Shown here: piece by piece, positions 33,692 through 45,250 of the stretch | Position numbering within the stretch: the stretch's first letter is position 1 | Layout: each line of letters starts with the position of its first letter | NCBI GenBank assembly: GCA_016584495.1 | Contig: WAID01000006.1 | Span: forward strand, 1,116,001 to 1,180,000 | Source: Celoporthe dispersa | Lineage: Eukaryota > Ascomycota > Sordariomycetes > Diaporthales > Cryphonectriaceae | Length of the DNA: 64,000 nucleotides | Direction of reading: 5' to 3' | Notes under the pieces: model-generated | The model's database searches: none | Told to the model about the DNA's origin: nothing | What the model saw: the letters and a program-made list of their open reading frames with translations, nothing else | Translations under genes and position numbers: made by a program

Positions 33692-34317
33692 TCATTCAGA
33701 CCCCGCGATATCAGAGGACCTCATGTCGCACCCCCGACCTGCCAGCCTCTCCCTACACCTCGTCTCGTACGTCCTCAGCAGCGCCCTCACGTCCCCATCC
33801 AAGCCCCCCGCCCCTGCTCCTCCTCCTCCTCCTCCCCCTCCCTCCTCCGCACCCTGCAACACCCGCCCGACAAATACGACGGCCTCGTCGTACCGCCTGT
33901 AGAAATACAGCTCCTCCACGGCGTGCAGGATCTCCTGGCTCTCGTGCTTGGGGACCCTGCGCTGGCCAGCAGGTATCTTGACGTTTTTCCATATCTGCCA
34001 ACGCGTGTATATGTCAGCAGAAGAGAGAAAAACAAAACAAAAAAGGGGGTTGGGGGGGTAGGGGAGTCGTCAGTTCTCCTGGGGCGGTCCGGCAGGGCAC
34101 ACACCTCGCCGTTCTCAACCTTGGCCCGGTACGATGCCTTGACGGCCTGAAACCCCTCCTCCGTCTGACCTGTGCGGTCCCTCCGTGCCACGCTGCTGCC
34201 CTTTTCCGTCCTCGACCCGGTCTGGGACCCGTTGGCGGCAGCGGTGGTGGCATCGTCCTCCGAGTCGGAGAGCGCGATGGCCAGGAGGCCGGCGTCAATG
34301 TCCCCGTCGTCGGCCAT
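33692..34317 (-). CDS. Small conserved-looking fungal protein, unknown function
   Basis: Two exons, 34317-34105 and 33994-33692, give 171 residues in phase at VENGE|IWKNV. The N-terminus is acidic (MADDGDIDAGLLAIALSDSE). The centre has a helical segment (SQEILHAVEELYFYRRYDEA) that looks like a TPR-type helix pair, interrupted by a poly-Gly stretch, then LRTYETRCRERLAG. I do not recognise a named family. Alternating acidic and helical character suggests a protein-interaction role, which is inference. The gene is divergent from the P-loop kinase gene, with about 620 bases between the starts. Confidence 0.7.
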
Positions 34318-34937
34318 TCCCTCTTTCTTTGTTTTCTCTCTTTCCTGTCTGCTTCTCTACCCCACGGCGCTTCTGTCATTCACTCCTTTTGTGTGTGTGT
34401 TGTTATGGTGCCACACCAGAACTGCCTCTGCGTCTGTTTGGTGTGGTGTTTCCCTTCAAGACCGAGTCCTTTATCGTACAAGTTTGAATTTTTTTTTCTT
34501 TCCACACCCTCGCCTGGTGGCAGCAGAGACCCTGACCCGACGGGAAGTTCTCCAGAGCAAGTGATTCAGAACATCCTTATGAAACTCTCCCTTTTTCCTC
34601 TTCCTCAGCGTACCATGTAGTAGGGTCGCAGCGAGCCGAGACAATCAGGAACAAGAGCTCGTGCCCGTTGTGGTGGTTTCCTGAATCGAGGCGAGGCAGG
34701 GGTGTTGGATTTTGGTGGAGGCGTGGAGCTGGCGTGGGGCCTTGTTGACGTCTTTCAGCCTCGTGCCCCGCCCGACTCGACGGGTCGTCCACAGCTCACT
34801 ACGACACATCCGACGTTCGTGTCCTTTCACACTTCTCACATCCAATGTAAATACATATACGTCTTCATACTACATGTAAATTCTTCCCCGCAATATTTTC
34901 ATATCTAGAGAGAAGAAAGAAAAAACTCCACGTTACC
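34318..34937. promoter_or_regulatory. Shared upstream region of two divergent genes
   Basis: About 620 bases between divergent start codons. It holds pyrimidine-rich tracts on both sides and a GT-rich stretch around 34388-34400. No gene. Confidence 0.45.
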
Positions 34938-36147
34938 ATGGACAACCAGGTTCAGAGGCTCGTGGATAAGGTCTGGGACAAGTTCCTGCAGACGCCACCG
35001 GACCGTCGTCTAAGTGAGTGTGCCCCATATTCTGCTATAAATGAGACTTGGGGGCTCCAATGGAGACACCACCCTTCTTTGCAATACTAGCCTTGAATCG
35101 GCATCAGCTTCCAATGGTGTGAGGGTGGCATGGCGGCCGTCAAGGGTGGCTCGGTCCAGGAAGGTCTCCTTCTGAGCTCAAGTGAGCCAGCCCGCCGTCC
35201 AGTGCTCCCCGTCCAGCCAGGCCTCGATGAGTCTCGGAATTTATATACACACGCGCGAGATGAATATGTCCTGACATGAGGCCACAGTGATCGGTATCGG
35301 AGGTATACCAGGCTCAGGTTCGTGACAGATCTCTTCTCCTTTGTGCCACCGCCCGCGTCCCTCTCCTCCCTGATCACCAGAGAGCTGAGCTCACACACCT
35401 TCCAGGCAAGACAACCCTCTCCCAGATCATCACCAAGGGAATCAACACCCGCCAGCAGACCCAGGCAGCAGCAGCAGCAGCAGCAGCAGGACTCTCCGCC
35501 GCCTCCTCCCCGGTAGCCGCCTTCGTTCCCATGGACGGCTATCACCTCACTCGCGCCCAGCTCTCCGCCATGCCGGACCCGGTGACCGCCCACGCCCGCC
35601 GCGGCGCAGAGTTCACCTTCGACGGCGCCTCCTTCCTCAAGCTCGTGCAGTCCCTGCGCGAGCCCCTTCCCTCCACCACCGCCGCCGCCGCAGAGGTGGG
35701 AGGAGAAGAAGAAGAAAGAAGTGCAGCAACAGGGGGCAACAAGAACGGCAGCGGAACAACACCACCCGCCTCCCCCTACCCCCCCGGCACCATCCTGGCC
35801 CCTCCTTCGACCACGCCATCAAGGACCCCAAACCAAACGACATCCCCATCCTCCCCACCCACCGGGTCCTCGTCTTCGAGGGCAACTACATAGCCCTCGA
35901 CCGCGACCCCTGGCGCACCGCCGCCCAGCTCATGGACGAGGTCTGGTTCGTCGAGGTGAGCCCCGCCGTCGCGCGGAAGCGTCTCGCGGTGCGGCACGTG
36001 CGGGCGGGGATCGCGGCCACCGAGGAGGAAGGGGACAGGCGGGCGGTGGAGAACGATCTGCCGAACGGGGAGGAGATTGTTGGGGCAAAGGTTGCGGTGG
36101 ACGAGGTGGTGGTTTCTAGGGAGGACGGGAGCTGGGTGCATGCTTGA
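34938..36147 (+). CDS. P-loop kinase of the uridine kinase/PRK superfamily, YFH7-like, with apparent frameshift
   Basis: Three exons, 34938-35013, 35288-35317 and 35406-36147. The Walker A motif GIPGSGKTT is assembled only by splicing, across the third junction. Next come VAAFVPMDGYHLTRAQLSA, RRGAEFTFDGASFLKL, and PILPTHRVLVFEGNYIALD with LMDEVWFVEVSP. These identify the fungal YFH7-like branch of the phosphoribulokinase/uridine kinase superfamily. The phosphate acceptor is not known. A poly-Ala tract from a CAG repeat lies near 35470. The frame breaks at the C run 35799-35802. One added base gives ILAPSFDHAIKDP and continues to the stop at 36147, 282 residues in all. The second exon is only 30 nt. 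Confidence 0.83.
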
Positions 36148-36756
36148 TTCTCTGTCTCGATTCACAGCCCAGGAACCGGGAGGGCGGCGGATAGGTGCGA
36201 TGGTATGACGAGTGGGTATCTGCGAGAGGCTATTCTGGAGGAGGAGGAGGTGGTGGTGGAGGTAACGGATGATGATGGGTGGTAGAATCTTATGGAGAGC
36301 GCGAGCGACGAGTGAATGCCTTCACTTGTTAAGAGGTGCACTCGACGGCTTTGGTCAGACGTCATATTCACAAGAGCGCCTTTCGAATCCTTCGCCATAT
36401 GTGTTGACTGTAAAAAGACGACAGGGAGCGAAACATTGGACGGGATCCAGGTCCAACAACAAGAGCCCATCGGCCACAATCTCTAGGGATACAAGGCAGG
36501 CAGACGATTGCCCATGTGGACATGCCCATCATAGATCTTGAAGGAGAACTATGGACCTTGAAAAAACACCCTCGTATGAAAACCGCTCCGGAATCATCAA
36601 ATCTCTCGACTAATGGACAGATCTAGGCAGTCAGTACTATCAAGTCCCAACCTCAGCAAGCATTTTCTCGATTTCCTTCATCCTGCACATAATGCCAAAT
36701 CCACCAACCGCACACGAGTCTCAGAGTTCGACCATGAAGGACAGCCGTCCTCATTC
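36148..36756. other. Convergent 3' region, no gene seen
   Basis: About 600 bases between convergent genes. GGA repeats lie around 36238-36265. No supported coding frame. Confidence 0.5.
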
Positions 36757-39234
36757 TCAATACAGCTTCAAGCGTCCGAAGTCCTCGCTCACCTTCGCCA
36801 CGTCCTCACTCGTCATGCTGTTTCCGAGGTGGGCGTCGAGTTCCTGCAGGTCCTGAAGGTACGGCGAGTTCAAGGCGGATTCCACAATGCCCACATTGTA
36901 TCGAGAGTTGGCGAGGCCCTTGGGAGGAGAGCAGGGTGCGTGACCAGTGCCTCCACCGGGACGAGAGCAAGCAAAATTGCCGTTTCCGTGTTTGGCAGTG
37001 GGTTGGCCGATACGGACATCCGGTGCTGGGAACGCCTCGTCGCAGATGTCACCGCTGCCGTCCAGCGACACATGGCCACCAGTCCGAGTCGACGTGCTCG
37101 GCTGGATGAAATCAGTGTTCATTTGGGGTCCTGTCTCGATGTCCTTGCTCTTCATGTCCTCGCCTGCAGGTCCGGTCGCCCCACTGGCAGACTGCACGGC
37201 ACGCGTCGCTACACCGCAGCAATGGTTAGCAACCGGGCAGGCTGTTGTGACACCTTGTGTGATCCTACCTTGCGCAATGGACACAGGTCTCACGTTCTCA
37301 TGACGGTCGTCCCACTGAAGGGAGCGACCTCGCTTTTGGTGTTGATTCAGAGGGTCTGCCTTCGGGAGGTAGCCGAGGTCTACCAGCCAGTGAGGAGGCT
37401 CGACTGCTGAATCACGCATGCGGATCAGCTCGTCGATGTGGTAACTAGGCTTCGTAGAGCCCGCATGCTTGGGAGGGCCCTGTGCCTCGGCTGCCGTGTG
37501 CTCTTGACCGGGGGAAGACTGCGACTTCTCCGACAAGCCGGTTGGCGTCGCGCGTTCCTCGTCAGCCATCAGCTGGTCCAAGAACATGGCGTCCTGGGCA
37601 AGCTTGGCTAAGAAGGCCCGCTCCACGCTCTGGGAACAGTACTCGTCCACGATAGCAGCCCGTTGGTCTGCACTCAGCTGAGAAAAGCCCTGGTTGTGGT
37701 GCACCATGACTGCTGCCGAGGTGCCTCGGATCACAGAACGGATGGAATCGAAAGTGATACTTCCGGGGTTGTTCTTGTGCATGTATTTGGCGTTCTCCAT
37801 GACTAGGTCCACGATTTCCTCGATGATATCAGCTGGGAGGCGTAGCCGAGCGCTGAGTCGCTCAGTCGATGAGGCGGGCTGTGCAGCGGCAGGCTGCGCG
37901 AGGCTGGTTATTTTAACCTCTGGAGCAGAAGGAGTGACCTCGATCAGAAGATCATCAGGATTCTCAGAAGACACCTTAGAGGGCGAGAGCATCTTAGGAG
38001 GCTCCACGGGGTTGTCAGAAATCTTCGGCTCATGGGGCGGCGTCGTCGTCTGAGCCTTGGCCTGTGAGGCTTCGACTGTGCCCTGGCCCGTCGTCGCACC
38101 AGTCTCGTCTACAGCATCCTTGGGCATCTTCTGCCGCTCTCGAAGCTTTCCAATGGCCTCGAGGAAGGTTGACATGGTCGCAGAGTTACCGAAGGAGACT
38201 GTGTAGTACAGACTGACGTACCTGGCGACCTGGAACATCACCATCACTTCGCCGGCCTGGGGATTGGCCGTCATCCAATGCTTGAATGCTGAGATGGGAT
38301 GCTTAAACTCGGACATCTCTTGCTCCTTGACAGACAACATGAACATGTCGTCCGAGGCCAGGCGCGCCTCGACCAGGAAGACAGTCCCTGTGTGCTTACC
38401 CTTCTTCATGAAAGCAGCCGACTGGACTGTGACAGGGAGCTGCAAGATCATTGAAGCGCCATCCGACAGGACTAGAGGGTTGTGAGACGGAGTCTTTGGT
38501 TGATCGTCTTGGCGTCCAGATTCATGAGACTGTCCAGTAGGGGGTTGAGTCGGAGCTGCTTTGGTAGGGGCTTGTTGAACTTGTGCAGGCTGAACTGTGC
38601 CCCGAGAGGGAGCAGCAGCTGGCACAGACGGAACAGCTTGGGCAGGCTTCCGACCAGGCGGTTTGGCGGGTTGGGCCGTGGGCTTCGAACGCAACGTTGG
38701 CTGTGGACGATACGCGGCTGGTTGGTTGGAGCGTGCATCGTTGGACAGCGGGACACCAGGTTTGAAGGGTTTGTTGTCGCCGCCGCGACCTGGAGGAGGA
38801 CCGGGACGGCCACCGCGGCCTTCATCTCGGAAGGCAGCCTGGAGATTGCCAGCACCGATGCGGCCAACAGGCGAGAATGACTTGAAGTTTTTTCCGCCGG
38901 CATGATTGTGTCCGGGCTGCACTGTGGCGCCGGCAGCAGCACGACGAGCGCGAGCCAACTGGCCATCAAGCATGGAGTCCATGCCGGCGACCATAGCGGC
39001 ATCATCATCTTCGAAATCGCCGCGCTCGATGGCTTGCTGCCAGCGGGAGTTGAGAGACCCAGCTTGCCGTGGGGGCACGACCACGGTGGTCAAGGTAGGA
39101 GGGTGTTGGTAGGTACGCGTGCGTCGACCTTCACGCTCGCCGTCATCCAAACCCAGCTGGTCCAATCGACCTGCACCGAGCTCGAGCATCATGGCGGCCT
39201 TGGCGGCAGCCTCTTCCTCGGCAGTTCTCGCCAT
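36757..39234 (-). CDS. Large uncharacterised protein
   Basis: An 825-codon open frame, or 805 residues if the 60-nt in-phase segment 37268-37209 is an intron. That segment has a GTAGGA donor, a GCTAACC branch point and a TAG acceptor, so splicing is likely. The first 230 residues are Pro, Gln and Ala-rich, with a Gly/Arg/Pro patch near residue 140. A more globular block runs from GASMILQLPVTVQSAAF through VFLVEARLASDDMFMLS and MVMFQVARYVSLYYTVSFG to LEAIGKLRERQ. A second helical block contains DIIEEIVDLVMENAKYM and DQRAAIVDEYC. The C-terminus is low-complexity and ends in EDFGRLKLY. I do not recognise a family and see no catalytic motif, signal peptide or membrane span. Confidence 0.75.
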   Translation of the reverse strand: MARTAEEEAAAKAAMMLELGAGRLDQLGLDDGEREGRRTRTYQHPPTLTTVVVPPRQAGSLNSRWQQAIERGDFEDDDAAMVAGMDSMLDGQLARARRAAAGATVQPGHNHAGGKNFKSFSPVGRIGAGNLQAAFRDEGRGGRPGPPPGRGGDNKPFKPGVPLSNDARSNQPAAYRPQPTLRSKPTAQPAKPPGRKPAQAVPSVPAAAPSRGTVQPAQVQQAPTKAAPTQPPTGQSHESGRQDDQPKTPSHNPLVLSDGASMILQLPVTVQSAAFMKKGKHTGTVFLVEARLASDDMFMLSVKEQEMSEFKHPISAFKHWMTANPQAGEVMVMFQVARYVSLYYTVSFGNSATMSTFLEAIGKLRERQKMPKDAVDETGATTGQGTVEASQAKAQTTTPPHEPKISDNPVEPPKMLSPSKVSSENPDDLLIEVTPSAPEVKITSLAQPAAAQPASSTERLSARLRLPADIIEEIVDLVMENAKYMHKNNPGSITFDSIRSVIRGTSAAVMVHHNQGFSQLSADQRAAIVDEYCSQSVERAFLAKLAQDAMFLDQLMADEERATPTGLSEKSQSSPGQEHTAAEAQGPPKHAGSTKPSYHIDELIRMRDSAVEPPHWLVDLGYLPKADPLNQHQKRGRSLQWDDRHENVRPVSIAQGRITQGVTTACPVANHCCGVATRAVQSASGATGPAGEDMKSKDIETGPQMNTDFIQPSTSTRTGGHVSLDGSGDICDEAFPAPDVRIGQPTAKHGNGNFACSRPGGGTGHAPCSPPKGLANSRYNVGIVESALNSPYLQDLQELDAHLGNSMTSEDVAKVSEDFGRLKLY

Positions 39235-41035
39235 CTTGATGGACGGACGCAGTGATTCAGTCGTCGCAAACCCTAGAGACTGCGGGAGAGATCAGCATAA
39301 TCAGTACTCAAGTCTGTGAACCAAACAGCTTGGGGCTATGTGCTGGCATCGACGCCCAGATCCATAAGGGGGCGTGGAGAGGGGGCGGGGGGAGGGGGGC
39401 GCGTCGCGAAGCCAGGAAGCTCTGCTCCGGATGGGTTAACCAGAGGGCAAAAGAAACGCTCTGCAAGAGGCAGACTGCTTTCAAAAGTCGGCTGAAGAAC
39501 AGGAGCATCGGACGACTAACCGTGTCCAAAGAGGTCACGAGGTGGGCGCATTCGGTATCGGCACAGTTTGCAAGCTGCAGAGACGACTCAGCTGACGCAG
39601 GGCTTGATCGTGTACCTGGAGGAAGAGCTAGTCAGAAGGACACGCTGAAAGCAGTCAATATCGAGGCGGCCAGATCGCAGAGGAGATCAAGAGCCAATCT
39701 TGATCTGGGTGGCAAGAGGAGGTAGGGGCAGGAGAGAGTAGGTGGCAAGAGAAGGCGCGGTGGGAGGATGTTGCTTACACTCGATGTGGTCGCCAAGCCG
39801 CCCTGTAAACAAACGAGCGGCTCCCTTGGAGGATAGGACCGCGTCAAGCTCGGCTTGTCAGAGGAGGACACGCGGAAAAACTGAGCGCCAGTGTTGTTGG
39901 AATCGCTGCTGCTGCTGATGACCCAACCATTAATACCGCGCTTTGCTGGGTTGATGATGTCCAAAACAAGGGTCTCCAGCTGCTGAACTGATTCCTCCTA
40001 CCATGCAGACAGACAGAGGAAGGGAATGGTATAATATAGTACAGAGACGCTGGGCATATGCTCTTTCAGGCTACCAACAGGCAGACAAGAGGATGTATGG
40101 CAATGAATGGGGCAGTTGATGGTGAAGGATCCTAGAAGAGAGAAGAGGAGAAGCTAACCTTACCTCGAGCCTGGGGACAACCAGGAGTATGGGGTGTGGT
40201 CTCTCGACTAAGCATGGACGACGAGTCGGGAAAGCGAGGCTGCTCAGGTTAGTATCGTGAACTGCCTCATGTAGTAAACACTGGAGAGGAGGGCTAAGGA
40301 CTTCCAGGCTACCCTCAACCCCGCAGCGCCTAACCCTAGACATACCTGTACAGTCCCTTTGGAGGGGCCTTTGGCCTAATTGATGCATAGATATCAGATC
40401 CCCAGAGATGGCAAGATCTAGAGTTCATTGAGCCCATGTCTTGCTCAGCTCTGAGGGCACGTACAAGTTGATCACATCGGGACAGGGCTGCTAGTGGACA
40501 AGGTTCATTTACCTCAACAAAGACACCATCTTCTCGCTGCCTGCAGGAGCTGGAAGGAACAAGACAAAAAAGACAATGGCCTCCATATCAGATGTTTTTG
40601 ATAGGACCTAGAATGAGCATTATGAAGCTGATGCGAGTTTCTCCGGTATATGCACAAGACGGAATCGCGTGATAATGTTGGGGAAAAAGACGATGGCCAG
40701 TCTCTCAGATCTGGCTGCACCTTATATTTCCTCACAGATAATATGCTATAATGCCAGATGCAGTTCTCCTCGCCTTCACGTAGGTAAATCTCCTCCAAGC
40801 CGGCGTATTACAAGACCAGAGTAATGCGCCGGAACTACAAGCTGGCGACCACAAGATAAACAGTGAAGATAACACGGGTATATGTAATGGTTCAATTAAA
40901 TTCATTTGATGATCACCGGTGGTCGGCATCCACCGTCACTGCTAAAGTCCAGAGGCCATGCATCCCAATGACGCCAGACCATGTCTTGTTCCCATCCATC
41001 GTTAATTAAAATTTTCTCCTTGAGCCAGGGTGTAT
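39235..41035. other. Intergenic, no gene seen
   Basis: About 1.8 kb upstream of the 805-residue protein gene and downstream of the small 88-residue gene. Contains telomere-box-like motifs at 39268-39276 and 40330-40339 (see findings). AT content rises towards 40990. Confidence 0.5.
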
Positions 41036-41302
41036 TTATGCAGTAGCATCCTTGGGCACACCCTCCAGACCCTCCTTGCCCTGACGACCAACACTGCTCA
41101 GGTCGACATCAGCCCCCTTGGAGGCAGGCTCGCGCAGGCCGGACGAGGCTCCAGCACCGGTGGAGATGTCGCTGGCGACACCACCGGCACCAACGTTGAC
41201 ATTACGGGCGTCCGCAGACTGCCAGTCCGAGGCCACAGGGGGCTGCTCGGGGAGGGGCAGGTTGGACTGGGCCTCAGCGATCTTGTCGGCGTTGGAAGAC
41301 AT
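41036..41302 (-). CDS. Small disordered protein, 88 aa
   Basis: A single-exon frame starting MSSNADKIAEAQSNLPLPEQ and rich in Gly, Ala, Ser and Asp, with no hydrophobic core, Cys or Trp beyond one. The composition is that of small, abundant, hydrophilic fungal proteins found under stress or in spores, but I cannot tie it to a named family. An upstream in-frame ATG at 41332 would add ten residues. The later start was chosen because SSNADK-type N-termini read as natural and the leader between is non-coding in character. Confidence 0.65.
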   Translation of the reverse strand: MSSNADKIAEAQSNLPLPEQPPVASDWQSADARNVNVGAGGVASDISTGAGASSGLREPASKGADVDLSSVGRQGKEGLEGVPKDATA

Positions 41303-42066
41303 TTCTGGAGCGTGTTGGTAATTTTTATACACGGCCGCAGGGGTTGGGAGGAAGTAACTAGGCTTACTGTTTGGATTATTTGAGGTGAGGTGTAGTGTCT
41401 GGTGATTGATAAGCCGCGTTTTTGATGTCTTTTGAGGACGAGTTTATGAAATGTGTTTGACGATGAGCTTGTTGCAAAGAAATACCACACTGAATAGAGA
41501 GAGTATCACGAGTTATTTGTACTCGGGGTGTGAGGTCCTGCGCAGAGGCCCAGGAGCTATTGCTCCGTACTAACTGACGTCACGTACAACAGCGCCACAG
41601 GAGGTACAGGGGGGTTGACGTCAAATACAGTGGATCGCCCTCCCGCTCCCGCAGCACCTTACCATAGTATCTTAGGGGGGCAGTCTTGAGCAGCATCATG
41701 TGCCCCACGCGATCGCCTACCGAATCTGATCGAAGGTTTGATGACATGCGATTGCAGGAGAGGCACGCAAGGCACGTCAGTTGTGGAGGGAGGGTGTGAG
41801 GGACTTTTTACGCCCCTCTGAGCCTGGCCAGGCCTGAACAAGAATGAAGGGCACACTAGACAAAAATCAGACAACAACCATGATGTCTGGCTCAAATTTG
41901 ACAGGTATCTCACCGCAAAACGCCTATCTTCCCAGGCATAGAGAAACAAGCCAGCCAGCCCGGCCCCAGCACCTCTTGTTTGAAGTGCGTACAATTTCAT
42001 CCTTGAGAACAACGCCGTACCGCCGACCCATTGGCTGCAAACTATGCAAAACCTGCCCCTAGAGGA
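41303..42066. other. Intergenic: promoter of the 88-aa gene and 3' side of gamma-tubulin
   Basis: About 760 bases with no supported gene. The two neighbouring genes are both on the minus strand. Confidence 0.5.
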
Positions 42067-43768
42067 TCAAGCCACACGTTTGTCTGTCTCCGCCGTGGTT
42101 GCTTTGTCACCCAGGTCTGGGTTGAGATAGTTTGCATCCTCGGCAGCTTCGTAGTCCGCAATCAAGTCGCCGACGACTTCCCGGGCCTCGTCAAACTCGT
42201 CCAGGTTCTCCGAGAATGGTGCGGTCTTCTTGTATGAGTCCATGAAGGCATTGCGCTTTCGCATGCCGTCATATTGTCGCACGATCCTCTTGAAGAGCTG
42301 TGCACCTTGTCAGCTTCTAGGATGTCGCACAGTTCGGGTCGGGTTCCAGACTTACCGTGGCAATGCTCGTGTGGTTCGCCAGCATGAGACCACTCACACG
42401 GTGGCTCATGGGGATGTATGGACTGCGCTTGGTAAGGGCGACCTGGATGCTTGCTGGTCCCCATGGAATGAAGGTCGCCAGCCTGCGCTCCCGGATCCGC
42501 AGCAGGCTCTTGTGCACATCGGTCGGATCCACCTCGCCCTGGATCACGTTGAGAATTGAGATGTAGCAGCTCTTCTTGCCCGGCACCGTGGAGACCATCC
42601 TGTTCTTAGGCTGCAACAGTCTCCTCATGACATCCAGTACCGTCGTCTTCCTCACTGTTTTGGCTTGCTCCACCTGGTCGCCCGTGAAAGGTGTGTATGC
42701 AGTCATCAAGAAGTGGCATCTGGGGGTGGGTATCAGGGAGGCCAGGATGCTGACGAGATCGTTGTGCATGTAGCCTGGGTATCTCAGAGTCGTTGTGCTG
42801 GCTGACATGACCGTCGACACGAGCTGGTTGGTCTGCTGAAACGAAGGTTCTTGCTCATGTAACCTGTCCGCAGCGATATGTGACAGTGCGCCGTTGTCCA
42901 GTACCACCACGGAGTCGGCATTCTGCGTCAACCTCCTCATGGCCAGCATGCTGTTGTAGGGATGCACGACGACGTCGCCTGCGTTGGTAGTGTCGGGAAA
43001 CACCGAATACGTCTGGATAATCTTCTTGGGAAACCTGTCGTTCAGTCTCTCCAGGAGGAAGGAGCCCAGGCCGGATCCTGTGCCGCCAGCAATGGAGTGC
43101 AGCATCATGAAGCCCTGTGGCCACACGGTTAGCGATCCGCGCACATAGTCCATCACCACCAGCCGCTCACCTCAAGAGAGTCGCTGCCGTCAGCCTCGCG
43201 GTCTATCATTTCCATAATGTCCTCGTGCACCGACTCGCCCGTCTGGTATCCATCACCCCAGTTGTTCGCAGCACCGACGCCGTTCTTGCCCACGTAGAAG
43301 TTCTCCGGGTTGTAAATGTTCTTGAACGGCCCCGTCTGTATCCCATTGATAACCTGCAGCTACAGTCAGCGATGTGCGTCGATATCGAGAGACAAGGCGC
43401 CCAGGACTGTACACGAGGTTCTAGATCGATCAGGATCGCTCTCGGTATGTATCGAGTGTCGTCGCTCTGGTAGAAGAACACGTCTTTGCGGTCGCCACCC
43501 TCCGTCGCGAAGTCTTCGAGGTTTCCATCTTGGCCAATTCCGTGCTCCTGACAAAGCTGCTGCCAGAACTGGCTGCCAACTGGATGGTGTCAGTATGATC
43601 TCCTGATAGGACGTAACTCCAGACTGGCGAGCGACGCTCGACGTCAACAACGTGCGGGGTACTGACTGCTGTTGCCGCACTGGCCTGCCTGGACCGTGAT
43701 TATCTCCCTTTGAAGAGTCAATGCTAGAATTCCAATCGCCCAAGAGAAGGAGCAGCGTACCTGGGCAT
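42067..43768 (-). CDS. Gamma-tubulin
   Basis: Six exons: 43768-43761, 43707-43667, 43579-43413, 43353-43171, 43114-42356 and 42297-42067, giving 462 residues in phase. The first exon is only 8 nt (ATGCCCAG) and encodes MPR across the junction. The N-terminus reads MPREIITVQAGQCGN. The GTP-binding tubulin signature GGTGSGLGS is present, as are DDTRYIPRAILIDLEPRV, VFPDTTNAGDVVVHPYN and NHTSIATLFKRIVRQYD. DKDVFFYQ-type spacing and the GGDRKDVFF segment separate gamma- from alpha- and beta-tubulin. It nucleates microtubules at the spindle pole body and is essential. No frameshift is needed here. Confidence 0.96.
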
Positions 43769-45250
43769 GGCGCACGAGGAAACGGGCGGTTGTCGTGCTG
43801 TGTGTTGTAGTCGGGACGCGTCGACGCGACGGTTCATGGACTTTGCCGGGATCTCAGCCAGGATAATACATTAGCTAGGGTTAGGGATAGAATTATAAAC
43901 CCCACTCCTCGCCCCTCCATCTCACAGCATTAGCAACAAAATGTACTGTCAAGTAGAAAGTAAGAGAGAAGGAGTCTTTGCTTCTTCTTTTTCTATTTCC
44001 TTCTCTTGCTCTTTGTCTTTCTCTCTCTGTCTTTTTTTTTTTTTTTTGAGAGAGAGAGAGAGAGCTGTAGGTTCAAGACGTTACTTCCTTTTCCGCTGAC
44101 CCGCTCCTTTGATCGCTGGGTAATGTTACTTGAAGATACGATGCTCCGTACCGAGCCTTGGCCTTTGGCAGCCTTGAGCCCGAGATATTGTTCATGTCTT
44201 TTGCAGTGGGCAAGGTAGTGCTATGTCTATCTTTCATGATGTATGAAGCATCTTCCGATGCTAATCAGCCATCTGCTTGGTCTGGTGGTTTCGTGCATGC
44301 ATGACTTTGTATCACTGCGAGGGCATGGATTTATGCTGTGTGCATGTTATGAGTTGCAGGAAAACAATACAAAGAAATAGAGAGTGGCCTGCACAGGTGG
44401 GCATTAATACCAGTACAAGCCCTTACCCATCTGCATACATGTCTTATGTTGACCCCTAAGGAGTGTGTGTGGCCGTTGTGTCCTTACTCCGGTCTCCATA
44501 TCAGCCCCTCCCCCCCCCCCTCCTCTTCTCTTCTACAACCGGAACAGGAGCGCCTGAGCTCTCGTATCTGGGAGTCACCGATGTTAAAATTTCCGTCTTA
44601 AAATATGACCGACGTACTTTTCCAAATAAATGCTGCTTTCGAGAGCGGGGTCTCGCGGATCTTTTTGCATTGGAATAACTCGGCGTACAGTACACATGTG
44701 ACATAGTACAGCACACATGCGTTGTTGATGTCATGAGCTTAAAGCTTGTGTTCCCCAAAACATAGCCCCCCAGCTCACTGGCAGCGCTGTAACGTTGGGG
44801 CAGCTTGAGGGGGCTCGGGAACCCCCGCCCCACCGTCTGCAGCCCACTGGAGCCATCCCTGCCGCTGGACCCGGCATCCATAATGATGATCTCCACATGG
44901 CACCTGCACCAGAGGATATGCAGTACGGTGGTAGCAACCTCGGCGAGATTACCTCTAACCTCAATCTCCTGGAAAGGGATACCTTGACCGCTCAAACAGC
45001 TCCGGTCCCTCTGCGCCTCTCCGGTAGGGCATGAGCTGTGTATATGCTTCCTTCCTTCTTTTCTGTACAATCTCCTTGATAGAAGGTCCTGTTACTTCTG
45101 CACTCCTGAATCCGGGCATTTGCTCTGCTCGAAAGCTCGTGAGACCCGTTGAACGACGTCGCATGCCACAGCTCCAAGCTCCAAGTCAGACGAGACCTAG
45201 GAACAGTTCCACGACCAGCTTGCCCTCTTCCACAGTCGCATAAATTCTAG
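43769..45250. other. Region between divergent gamma-tubulin and phospholipase D genes
   Basis: About 1.5 kb. It contains a GA microsatellite following a poly-T run (44033-44065), a TAGGGTTAGGG motif at 43876-43886, and probably the unplaced first exon(s) of phospholipase D. A plus-strand frame at 44795-45034 was considered but lacks support. Confidence 0.5.

Noticed and set aside
44795..45034. Plus-strand 79-residue frame as first exon of phospholipase D
   Set aside because: No matching donor in phase with the 45251 acceptor and no similarity to PLD N-termini that I can see.
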